Below are positions 31,001-38,058 of a DNA stretch of 64,000 nt, in pieces. The DNA comes from Campylorhamphus procurvoides. Taxonomy: Eukaryota > Chordata > Aves > Passeriformes > Dendrocolaptidae. A program made the position numbers and the translations under genes. Position 1 is the stretch's first letter; every line of letters starts with the position of its first letter. Below the pieces are notes generated by a model. It was not told the origin of the DNA, searched no databases, and worked only from the letters and a program-made list of their open reading frames with translations. Location of the stretch: contig WBMV01006435.1 of NCBI GenBank assembly GCA_013396655.1, positions 62,001-126,000 on the forward strand, in the 5' to 3' direction.

Positions 31001-31154
31001 ACAAAACTGCCACAACTGAAATATTTCCCTCTTCATAGTGAGGAAAAAGGATGACCTTTGGAATGAAGATTGTATTGTACAGCCAGATGAAGATGATTAG
31101 ACCCATGCAGCACCAACCCTGAGGGTCAACCACGAAGTGAATCCGTTGCCCCAT
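964..31154 (-). CDS. ZDHHC21: ZDHHC21 palmitoyltransferase, complete coding region in seven exons
   Basis: This gene encodes a DHHC-family protein S-acyltransferase, a multi-pass membrane enzyme that attaches palmitate to cysteines of substrate proteins. Known mammalian targets include endothelial NO synthase and Src-family kinases. The spliced exons are 31154-31001, 30205-30107, 27461-27350, 26354-26216, 14733-14617, 1682-1639 and 1096-964. They total 798 nt, which gives 265 residues plus stop, the same length as the human protein as I recall it. Every junction is GT-AG and the phases agree. The product begins [19 protein letters not shown]. The zinc-binding cysteine-rich domain covers about residues 88-126, with DHHC at 117-120 (Cys120 as the acyl-accepting cysteine). 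A TTSIE motif at about 209-213 resembles the family TTxE motif. Four hydrophobic segments flank these. No frameshift or stop interrupts it, so it looks functional. It is the left member of the ZDHHC21-CER1-FREM1 synteny block. Confidence 0.95.
1639..1682 (-). CDS. ZDHHC21: ZDHHC21 coding exon 6 (44-nt microexon)
   Basis: This is a very short exon encoding [14 protein letters not shown] plus two nucleotides (residues 208-221), with acceptor CAACAG and donor GTAAGT. It supplies the TTxE-like motif and a vicinal cysteine pair. It is too short for ordinary ORF searches and was found by matching the family sequence and phase: it enters in phase 0 and leaves two bases that complete a codon with the next exon. 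Confidence 0.93.
1683..14616 (-). other. ZDHHC21: ZDHHC21 intron between coding exons 5 and 6
   Basis: This is 12.9 kb of AT-rich intronic DNA. I see no gene, no RNA gene and no full mobile element. Minor features are a polypyrimidine stretch at 4101-4152 and a short TA run near 9325. Open frames here are short and lack coding character. Confidence 0.7.
4101..4152. repeat. polypyrimidine (CCT-rich) low-complexity tract
   Basis: About 50 bases are almost pure C and T on the plus strand (CCTCC/CCCT units), inside a ZDHHC21 intron. It is simple-sequence DNA with no coding content. Confidence 0.7.
14617..14733 (-). CDS. ZDHHC21: ZDHHC21 coding exon 5
   Basis: This 117-nt exon (phase 0 to 0) encodes residues 169-207, beginning [13 protein letters not shown] and ending [11 protein letters not shown]. 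It holds the fourth hydrophobic segment. The acceptor is TTCTAG and the donor GTAAGT. It lies 11.5 kb from the previous exon and just outside the CR1 cluster at 16.5-20.0 kb. Confidence 0.94.
16536..16909 (-). repeat. CR1 LINE 3' fragment (first copy in the cluster)
   Basis: The plus strand starts AATCACAGAATGGCCTGGGT and continues TTGGAAGAGACCTTAAAGATCA, the reverse complement of a CR1 3' end, so the element lies on the minus strand. It is truncated at its 5' side, abutting another CR1 3' end at 16911. Almost all of it (16578-16909) recurs exactly at 17172-17503 because of an assembly error. Confidence 0.85.
16578..17764. repeat. exact 593-bp tandem duplication around a single N (assembly join)
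   Basis: Bases 16578-17170 recur as 17172-17764 at an offset of 594, separated only by N at 17171. Both ends of the match coincide with the N, as expected of two contigs whose overlapping ends were not merged. Confidence 0.9.
16911..19265 (-). pseudogene. CR1 LINE with degraded reverse-transcriptase ORF (falsely duplicated in the assembly)
   Basis: Minus-strand fragments read like CR1 ORF2. One is [20 protein letters not shown], upstream of the polymerase. Another is [20 protein letters not shown], from the reverse-transcriptase N-terminal region. A third is [20 protein letters not shown]. The 3' end at 16911 has the CR1 hallmark (CAGAATCACAGAATTG, then TTGGAAGGGACCTCTGG). Stops and frameshifts break the ORF, so it is dead. 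The apparent length is inflated: two contig joins inside this span and one just beyond it repeat 593, 528 and 545 bp. After collapsing them, the locus holds roughly 1.4 kb of this element. The 5' boundary near 19265 is approximate. Confidence 0.85.
17505..18561. repeat. exact 528-bp tandem duplication around a single N (assembly join)
   Basis: Bases 17505-18032 recur as 18034-18561 at an offset of 529, flanking N at 18033. This is the second unmerged contig overlap in the CR1 cluster. Confidence 0.9.
18925..20015. repeat. exact 545-bp tandem duplication around a single N (assembly join)
   Basis: Bases 18925-19469 recur as 19471-20015 at an offset of 546, flanking N at 19470. This is the third unmerged contig overlap. 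Confidence 0.9.
24560..25345 (+). repeat. unclassified LTR-like or interspersed repeat segment
   Basis: This stretch is clearly richer in G and C (especially 24590-24880) than the AT-rich intron around it. In the plus direction it has a TATAA-like box (CTCTTATAATACAGAGG, near 25225), and its right part is laid out like an LTR promoter followed by a leader. I could not define terminal repeats or target duplications, and no retroviral ORF is visible. It may be an old LTR or another repeat family. Confidence 0.25.
26216..26354 (-). CDS. ZDHHC21: ZDHHC21 coding exon 4
   Basis: This 139-nt exon encodes residues 122-168. It opens with [15 protein letters not shown], the conserved end of the DHHC domain running into the third hydrophobic segment, and ends at LKKENW. 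The acceptor is CTGCAG and the donor GTAAGA; the exon exits in phase 0. The open frame runs past both splice sites but has coding character only between them. Confidence 0.95.
26355..27349 (-). other. ZDHHC21: ZDHHC21 intron between coding exons 3 and 4
   Basis: This is 995 bp of AT-rich intron with proper GT-AG ends. I see nothing else in it. Confidence 0.8.
27350..27461 (-). CDS. ZDHHC21: ZDHHC21 coding exon 3, catalytic DHHC exon
   Basis: This 112-nt exon carries most of the zinc-binding cysteine-rich domain, residues 85-121. It reads CxxC (92, 95), HHCSRCGHC (104-112) and MDHHCP (116-121). Cys120 is the catalytic residue expected from family knowledge. The acceptor is CACCTAG, the donor is GTAAAA, and the exon exits in phase 2 within the Trp122 codon. 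Confidence 0.96.
27462..30106 (-). other. ZDHHC21: ZDHHC21 intron between coding exons 2 and 3
   Basis: This 2.6-kb AT-rich intron contains short poly-A runs (near 28350 and 29821) and one assembly gap at 29863-29883. I see no gene or recognisable mobile element. Confidence 0.8.
29863..29883. other. assembly gap (21 N)
   Basis: A run of 21 unknown bases just downstream of an A-rich stretch in a ZDHHC21 intron. The flanks show no obvious duplicate of each other. Confidence 0.95.
30107..30205 (-). CDS. ZDHHC21: ZDHHC21 coding exon 2
   Basis: This is a 99-nt exon (phase 1 in, phase 1 out) encoding residues 52-84, with acceptor TTTTTAG and donor GTACAT. It reads the second hydrophobic segment ([13 protein letters not shown]) followed by [15 protein letters not shown]. 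That matches the DPG motif that precedes the cysteine-rich domain in DHHC enzymes. The donor GTACAT is weaker than the other donors in this gene. Confidence 0.93.
30206..31000 (-). other. ZDHHC21: ZDHHC21 intron between coding exons 1 and 2
   Basis: This is 795 bp of intronic DNA. I see nothing else in it. Confidence 0.8.
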
Positions 31155-31177
31155 TGAACACAAACAGGTGTCACGAC
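31001..31177 (-). CDS. ZDHHC21: ZDHHC21 exon with the start codon (CDS 31001-31154)
   Basis: The acceptor is TTCTTCTCAG before 31177 and the donor is GTAAGT just below 31001. The first 23 nt are 5' UTR, and ATG is at 31154-31152. The exon encodes residues 1-51 plus one nucleotide: a short cytosolic head, then the first hydrophobic segment ([18 protein letters not shown]). No upstream in-frame ATG exists in this exon. The start context has G at +4 but T at -3, so it is not an ideal Kozak site. The start was chosen because it matches the family's conserved N-terminus. Confidence 0.94.
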
Positions 31178-32789
31178 CTGAGAAGAAAAGATACTCCTAA
31201 AGAGATAAAGAAAACAGTTTTTTTAAAAAAAGAGAGTAAATTAACTAGCATAGTACAACTTACAGGATTCTACATACATTCAAATAAGGAAGAAATGAAC
31301 CTGTCAGATATTGATTCAAGGAATTAAATAAAAACTTAAGACATTTCACATACACTTCAAGTACAAGATAATGAAGCAATTTATGATTTCATTAATTAGT
31401 CTCACTAAAAAGTAACATTTATCATCAAGATGCAAGTAATACAACTACCTGGGAAAACTGCTGAATATTAGGTAAAGCCAGCAACTGTCAGCGAGGTGGC
31501 AGCAGCATAGGATATAAATATTAAAGAAAAGTCTCCCATCAAAATTAAAAGGTTGCAAAGCAAACAAGAAATACAGGCAATTATTTATGTTATACAAAGA
31601 TTCATTCCACCCACCTATTATAGTCTTCCCCAATTTCCCCCAACAATTTCAGGATTGTTTTTTAAAGTTTTTATGCTAAAATAGTCAAAAGCTTCACTAG
31701 GAATTTGTTTTTACCTTGTTTAAAAAAACTTCCTTCATGACTTTTATAGCAGACCCAGAGAAAAAGGAACCACTACCCTAACATCTGTCACACAGATTAA
31801 AAAGTACCACACAATATTAAATTTTCTAACAATCATACTTAAAACACTGAGATTTCCATTCTTACAGTTTGGTATGCTGGGTTTTTTGGTTTAGACTGAA
31901 GAAACCCCGCCAAGTCCTACAGTGTGAGTTTCTGAGCTTCATAAACTGATCTTCATAAAAACACAACACTAAGTCCTAACCAAGGATAACTCCTTTTTGG
32001 TCAGGCTACCTTCATATCTGTATCTTGTTATTGCAACATGCACATAAATCCCAATCTACCCTGCTACCCATTAGTTACCCTGATTTCTGGGCTTCAGGAA
32101 ATGTGTCCATTTCACATGGATTTCTTTCTATTCCTTTCAGCTTCTACTTGTTGCACTGAAATTTCATTCATCAGTCAGAGATCTGTTTCCAGAGATTCTG
32201 CTTACTTGTTTCATGTTTGACTGCCCTCAACTGTATTCACAATTTCTCTGCTTAATATTATTGCCGAGATTCATTAATCTCTTTTCTTCTTTCTCTAGAT
32301 CTCTAAACAAAATTAGACCCAAACAGTCATTTTTCCACTTCTCCTTTGCACTATGTATCATAACCCTTTGTTAGCTACCTTCTAGTGCCAACAGTGTTCC
32401 CATTCAAGTATATAGCCGAGTACTGTGTTTCTTTTTACCCTAAAAATACACCATAGTTCCTAACACTTGTTTTTAAAACTATGTTGTGTACTAAATACAG
32501 CTATAGTAGTGTTAAAATTGTTTTTAAGTTCATGATAATCATAAAACCTATCTAGGCCTATATTTACTATTATAATATATAGTATGCATGCACCACAGGT
32601 TGTTATAGACATGGTATGAATACACTACACACATATGTACAGTCTCTAGGCATAAAATGATGGAGGATTATAGTCCTGAACCTCCCAGTTCTTAGTATGT
32701 CTCTGCTGTAAGCTAGATTTGGCAACCAAGAGGTTTAGAACACAGAAACATTTTATATTCTTCTAAGTGTGCACTGATGAAGGATCTGC

Positions 32790-34382
32790 CTCATCAAGCA
32801 GATTAAGCTGTGGGAGATGGGCACACTGTACAAGATCAGGGTTCTTAAAAGGAGATGGACCGGATCCCTCCAAGTTCCTGTGGCTACAGGAACCCCCACT
32901 GCACCAAGGAGAATCAGACAGAGTCTCAGCTTGTCAGGTGGAACATGGAGACGCAGAGTGCAGCAAAGTCTGGGAGCCTGAGAGCTCAAGCACCAGGAGT
33001 GCAGTTCATGCTCTGCCTGCAGCTCTGATCCCAAGAGCAGGTTCTGAGCCCTGGCAGTACATATGGACAGCAGGCTCTGTTCAGGAAAGCCTCTGAGCAA
33101 GTCCTGTGGCACTATGGGAAGAACGTGGTAAGGACAGTGGTAGGAAACTCCCTGCTTCAAGGACAAAGACACCTATGCCAGCCCAACCTATCACCTGCAG
33201 GGTCTGCTGCTTGCCAAGGGCCTGGGTACTGGATACCATGGATAAGCTATTAGGCTAGTACTAGTCTGGCCCTCGGACTATTACCCTCAGCTGCTCTTCC
33301 ATATGGGCACCATAGAAATAGCCGGGGGAACCAGGAGCATTCTATACAACTCGCAAGACCACATGGCTCACAGGGTGTTGGCCAATGCCTGGTAGCCAAG
33401 TGGCGTGTCATTCATCCTGCTGGTGAAGGGGGAAAACTTGAGGGGGAGCAGACAGATCCTGCAGATGAACAAGTTGTTGTGCAGATTGTGCCAAAGGCTA
33501 GGACTCAGCTTTCATATCCACAGGACCCTCTATGAAGATCATGAACTGAAGAGGAGGAGGTGCAGGATTCACCAGAAATTATGTGGGGTAAAAGCATGTT
33601 TCCCGAAAGGCTGGTCAATCTGCTAAAGGAAGGCTTTAATTATGAGAGAGGAAGATGGTGACCTCTGAATGAGCAAGGAGTGGTGGCCAGGATTTGCAAG
33701 CAAAGGATGCAGAATGATGTGGACAACAGAGATCTTATAATCAACCATAAAGAGGTTAAGTAGGGCCACATCAAGTGTGTACACACCTGATACAGGAATA
33801 CCAGCTGGGTGCTCTGTGATAGGGTTAGGAAAGCCAAGGTCCACCTGGAGTTGAATGTGGTGAGGGATATGAAGGTTCCAGAGTCTTGTACAGGTACACA
33901 AGCAGTATAAGGAAGCATCCCTTAGCAGGGAAACATCAGCCTGCTGCTGAAAAGTGGCAAAATGATACAAAAAGGTTAAATCACCTTCTTTCACCTTGCT
34001 CTGAATGCGTTAAGACTTGCTTTCTGGAATCCCAGGTGCCTGAGACCAGTGGGAGAAAAGAGTAGAGGATAAAACACACTGAGTGAGGGAGGATCATACA
34101 AAGAAATCTTTAAGTAAACTAGACCAAACACTTTCATGGGACCCGATGAGATGCCTCCCTGAGTGCTGAGATATCTGGTCCTATCATTGTGAGGTTACTC
34201 TCCATTATGTTTGAAAGTTTTAAGCTGACGGGTGAGGTTCCAGAGTACTCAAGAATCCAAGTGTCAACCCTGTTTTTAAGGACAAAAAGGAGGATCCAGG
34301 CAACTACAGGCCTGTTAGCCTCATCCTGTTCCCTGGGAAGGCAAAGGAAACTCCCAAACAAATGAAAGACAAGAAGGTGATT
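32790..34382 (+). pseudogene. degenerate CR1 LINE, ORF1 esterase-like region and partial ORF2
   Basis: On the plus strand, broken reading frames follow CR1 order. About 33125-33165 reads a GNSLLQG block, the GDSL-type nucleophile region of the ORF1 esterase-like domain. Then come DYYPQLLFHMGT (about 33280) and ILLVKGENLRGSRQILQMNK (from 33414). About 33825-33880 reads RKAKVHLELNVVRDMK from ORF2, and 34120-34345 holds the reverse-transcriptase start, including KKEDPGNYRPVSLILFPGK. Stops and frameshifts are common, and most of the endonuclease region appears deleted. The element is cut off at a single N (34383), after which the CR1 sequence does not continue. It opposes the host gene. Confidence 0.7.
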
Positions 34383-34383
34383 N
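34383..34383. other. single-N assembly join inside or at the end of a CR1
   Basis: One N interrupts the CR1 reverse-transcriptase region. The following bases (CTGCTGACTGAGG) no longer read as CR1, so sequence may be missing here. Confidence 0.85.
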
Positions 34384-36466
34384 CTGCTGACTGAGGAACC
34401 CATCTGTTTTCCACTTTGCCAGGGCACCAGAGATTCCATAACTTCACAGCACTTTCTCAGAATGGGAAATAACAGCTCAAGAAACAAAACAGAGATATAA
34501 TTCCTGAAATACTTGCTTCCAAGTGCCTTACTAAGTATAATGTGTGAGCAGTAACAGTGAGAGATTCTGAAGAAAACAGTAAGAATGCCTATAATGGAAA
34601 TATACCCCAACTTTTTATCACTCAGTGACTAACTTTTGCCTCTATGACATAATTCTCTTTTATAATTAAAAAACTACAACAAACATCACCCATCCTTAAA
34701 CTCATACTTTTGATGAAAGTTCCACAATAAATTTGGAACTATGTAAATAAAGGCCCCACTCTCAAGAAAGGTCAATTTTTCATCATTGTCTTCATCTTTT
34801 CTGAAAGTGACAGAAAAGACTGTGATACTCAAACCACCATCATCACTTGTTTGCAAAGCAGCATATAATAGATTACCTTCTATGGCCGTTTTTTCTAAGT
34901 AAACATCTCAAACACAAAGCATTTGAAGGCAAACAAAAACTGTGCCTCTGAAAAGCTTCAGATTTACCAAAACATGACTGAGTCTTTCCTACATGATCAA
35001 GAATTGTTCTTGACTTTCCAAAAAATACTTTTATTACAGGATGCCTGGACAGCATTTTCTCCTAACCTTTGCTTTCTGTCCAATTCAATTAATGGTAACA
35101 TAAACTCAGTTTTTTGTTCACTACAATCACCTGCAATACGACTCCTCAAGTGACATCCAGTGAATAATGAGACCACAGAATGAGTCATGCAGGCAGAAAG
35201 TCAATTCCAAGAAATGAGAAAGCTCTGCACTAACCAGAAACAATAACATGAAATATAAATTGCTTTAATAGATTAATTTACATGCAAACTTATATATAAC
35301 CAATTTTGCATCAAGATAGTCCCAAACATACTTAGAAAACTCTGTTTCATAAATAAACCTAACAGGAGCAGTACTCAATTTCTCATCTTATGAAGCATGA
35401 AAGTCACCTCTGGTGACATCCTGCTCCTTAAAGGTTCATGGGTTGTTGCACTGATACATAACTAGAAACTATGCCTCACTTTAGTCCTGGATGTCTGCTT
35501 AGCAAGAACAGTAAGGCTTCTGAAATCTGACTTACAGAACTTAATTTTCCCAAATCCTTAAACAAGTCCAGAATGACACTTATCAGTAATTTATTGTATT
35601 GCTTGTTGTGAAACTCAATTTTAAGACTCCATGCAAACTGAACAATACTGTGCTTTGTCATACACACCTCTAGAGTGGAAAAAAACACCACTTTCTGAAA
35701 AGGCTGTACTCTAAGCAAGTCAGACAGAAAAAGGAAGAGAGAGTAGAAACACAAGAGATGCACTTGTCATATCTGTGATAGCCAAGGCAAGGTGGTATCA
35801 ACAGCTTCCCTTAACACATAGATCCAGCTGCAGTTTTAGTCTAGTGATTTTCCTGAAATCTTAAGAACTCCTGCCAAAAATTAATGATATAAAACTAAAA
35901 ATACACTTTAACAGGAAAAAGCGGACTTGAACTAATCAAAAAAGTTACTTTCAACTAAAGAAGTCACATTATATTAACAAGTGTCGGAATTGAATTACCA
36001 TTATGTCTTTTGCAGCTCTTCCATTTAACAAAACTGGTATCTGAATAACCAGCTAACACAAGCCAGATCGTATTTTTGCCCTGCCAAAACGCCACGTTTA
36101 TGCAACGGCTGGTTGTTAATAGAGACCTTGGTGCTGCACTTACGTGGCTGTCGACAGCTTGGTTACGGGAGGCAAGACATCCCCACCCGGTTATTTTTCC
36201 TTGATACGATCTACCAAAGCGCACCTCTAAGTATCTGCTGCGTTCATAAAAGATGTTACACGTTTTTGACAGAGTCGTGGCTTGATATTCATGTATAGAC
36301 ACCGTATTCTCATGACCACAAGTCCATGAAAACTCTGTTCGCCTGCTGCTGACCAAACAGTCACTTGCAGACAGGTAGCATGTTACGTAAGCACATCACT
36401 GTTTGTATCATGAGTCCGAGAGGACCGAAGCCCTACGATTTCCCTGTACTAACTCCTGGAGCTGGA

Positions 36467-36467
36467 N
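36467..36467. other. single-N assembly join at a minisatellite edge
   Basis: One N immediately precedes the 18-bp tandem array, a typical site for array collapse. Confidence 0.9.
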
Positions 36468-36659
36468 GCGGGGTCCTGTGCCTCGGCGGGGTCCTGTGCC
36501 TCGGCGGGGTCCTGTGCCTCGGCGGGGTCCTGTGCCTCGGCGGGGTCCTGTGCCTCGGCGGGGTCCTGTGCCTCGGCGGGGTCCTGTGCCTCGGCGGGGT
36601 CCTGTGCCTCGGCGGGGTCCTGTGCCTCGGCGGGGTCCTGTGCCTCGGCGGGGTCCTGT
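36468..36659. repeat. perfect 18-bp GC-rich minisatellite, about 10.7 copies
   Basis: The unit GCGGGGTCCTGTGCCTCG repeats head to tail without mismatch for 192 bp and directly abuts an N at 36467. Each junction recreates GGCGGGG, an Sp1/KLF-type GC-box core. The copies seen are a minimum because the array touches a gap. The long open frames through it (10 GVLCLG units on the plus strand) are a by-product of the period being divisible by three. Confidence 0.95.
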
Positions 36660-36830
36660 ACGTGGTGCCCTGCGCGGGCGGGAGGAGCCGCTCTGCAGGG
36701 CCGGTGTGCCTCCCCTGCCCGGTGTGAGACCCGTGTGCCCGGTCTGCCTCTGCCCGGCCAGCCGCCCCTCACAGCCCTGGAGGTCGCCGCCCCAGGCCCC
36801 TTCCCGGACTTAGTGCACAGACTTTAGGTA

Positions 36831-37501
36831 GCTCGAGCCCTTCTCTCGCCTCCATCTTTGCAATCCCTGACAGAGCACTAGTGCTACAGACACGGCCTCC
36901 ACCTTGGTCTCCAGGCTGCTCCTAAGAGAATATCGTGCCCTAATAGCTGCACCAACTAGGCTTCGTAATATGAAGCTGTATGAACTTAGCAGTATAAATT
37001 CATATTAGCTTTCTTAAAAGATACCTGTTCTACCTTGTATACTGCAAAATAGTGGTTAAATCAGAGTAACAAGGGCCCCAGCTCCTTCCAAGGAGAACAG
37101 ACCCCACCTTTAAGACAAGAACCCTCTGTTTCTCAGAATTTTAAAAGCCATCCATGAAAAAGGAAGGTGCCCCTGAACTACCAAGGGAACACAAGATCCC
37201 TGTTCTTTCAACGTGTCTGAAAAAAACCCTCCTATTTTGTGGCATCAGAGGTAATTGTAGCAAGATGAACTCCAGGGATGCCTAAATCAAGAGAGAATCA
37301 GGTAGGATGTCGCACCATGGATTTATAGTTGTTTCTCAGCATAGGAGCATTACTGTGTTACATAGTGAGTGGTAAAACCATGTTGTATCTGAATGTATGA
37401 AAGGTATAATAACTATTTGTAAAACACATTCAGTATGCCCTGATTTGAACAGCTCATGCCCATGAATTAATAACCATATTAATTCATATTGTTATAAATT
37501 A
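36831..37501. other. intergenic DNA between the ZDHHC21 CpG block and the LTR candidate
   Basis: About 670 bp with falling GC content. I see no gene or recognisable element. Confidence 0.6.
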
Positions 37502-38058
37502 TGACTGCAACAAGTAATTTCCAATCAGAATTTTTATTAATTAATAGCAAGTAAGATACGAGCAAAGACAGCGCTGGACGACAGGGGAGTCTCTGCCCAC
37601 CAACTGCCGTACTGAGTGATACAAACTGATTTCTTTTTATCCAGTCTTAACTTCTGCATTTGTGGTTTTTCTCTTGCACAAGTCTTCACTTGTTGCCGGA
37701 GGGTCTTCATCTGCTTATCTCGTGATCGTTAGGCTGAAGCAAGTGGTCTTCTTCTTCTGTTAAGCGATTCTTTCCGCAAATTTCTATATATGTTCACTTG
37801 GTTGCTTGTTTTGCAATTGCTTGATATTGCTATTAGCTGCAAGCTGAGCGATTTCGTAGGCCTTGCAGTTTCAAACAGTTTAGCAAACCTTGTGATTTTA
37901 ACAGTTTTGTAAACCTTGTGGTTTGATTTTTACAATATTTGCTTAGACACTTTTCTTTTACTTCTCCTTGTAATTTTCCCCACTCTATAAGCACTACTTT
38001 TAGTTAAAGTCAAAACAAGCTATACACACAAACCTACATAAGTACTAACATAAAAACA
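37502..38058 (-). repeat. candidate solo LTR of an endogenous retrovirus
   Basis: Read on the minus strand, this 557-bp segment starts TGTTTTTATG and ends TTGTTGCAGTCA, giving TG...CA ends. It has a TATATA box near 37785 and an AATAAA-type signal (AATTAATAAAAATTC) near 37535, in the right order for U3-R-U5. Both flanks carry ATTA (37498-37501 and 38059-38062), a possible 4-bp target duplication, though this is weak evidence in AT-rich DNA. No internal viral genes adjoin it, so it would be a solo LTR between ZDHHC21 and CER1. Confidence 0.4.

Larger units (their letters stand above)
31178..36143 (-). other. ZDHHC21: ZDHHC21 first intron (upper boundary inferred)
   Basis: This is the region between the acceptor of the start-codon exon and the presumed noncoding first exon. 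It holds the plus-strand CR1 remnant at about 32790-34382 and is otherwise featureless AT-rich DNA. The upper limit rests on a good minus-strand donor (GTAAGT at 36143-36138) next to the CpG-rich block. Confidence 0.5.
36144..36830 (-). promoter_or_regulatory. ZDHHC21: CpG-rich block, probable ZDHHC21 promoter and noncoding first exon
   Basis: GC and CpG content rise sharply here, most of all at 36420-36830, against AT-rich flanks on both sides. The block lies about 5 kb upstream of the ZDHHC21 start-codon exon. A good minus-strand donor (CAC then GTAAGTGC, exon end at 36144) could end a 5' UTR exon. Many ubiquitously expressed genes use CpG-island promoters of this sort. No TATA box is evident. 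The assignment rests on position and composition; a transcription start was not identified. Confidence 0.5.

Noticed and set aside
33623..33994. 123-codon minus-strand ORF in the ZDHHC21 first intron
   Set aside because: It is antisense to the degenerate CR1, whose real reading direction is the plus strand.
35964..36356. 130-codon minus-strand ORF beside the CpG block
   Set aside because: It probably overlaps the noncoding first exon and upstream sequence of ZDHHC21; it has no recognised similarity and contains a plausible splice donor inside it.
36365..36813. Long open frames through the minisatellite on both strands
   Set aside because: The 18-bp period keeps any frame open and gives simple repeated peptides. 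There is no start context, domain or splice support.
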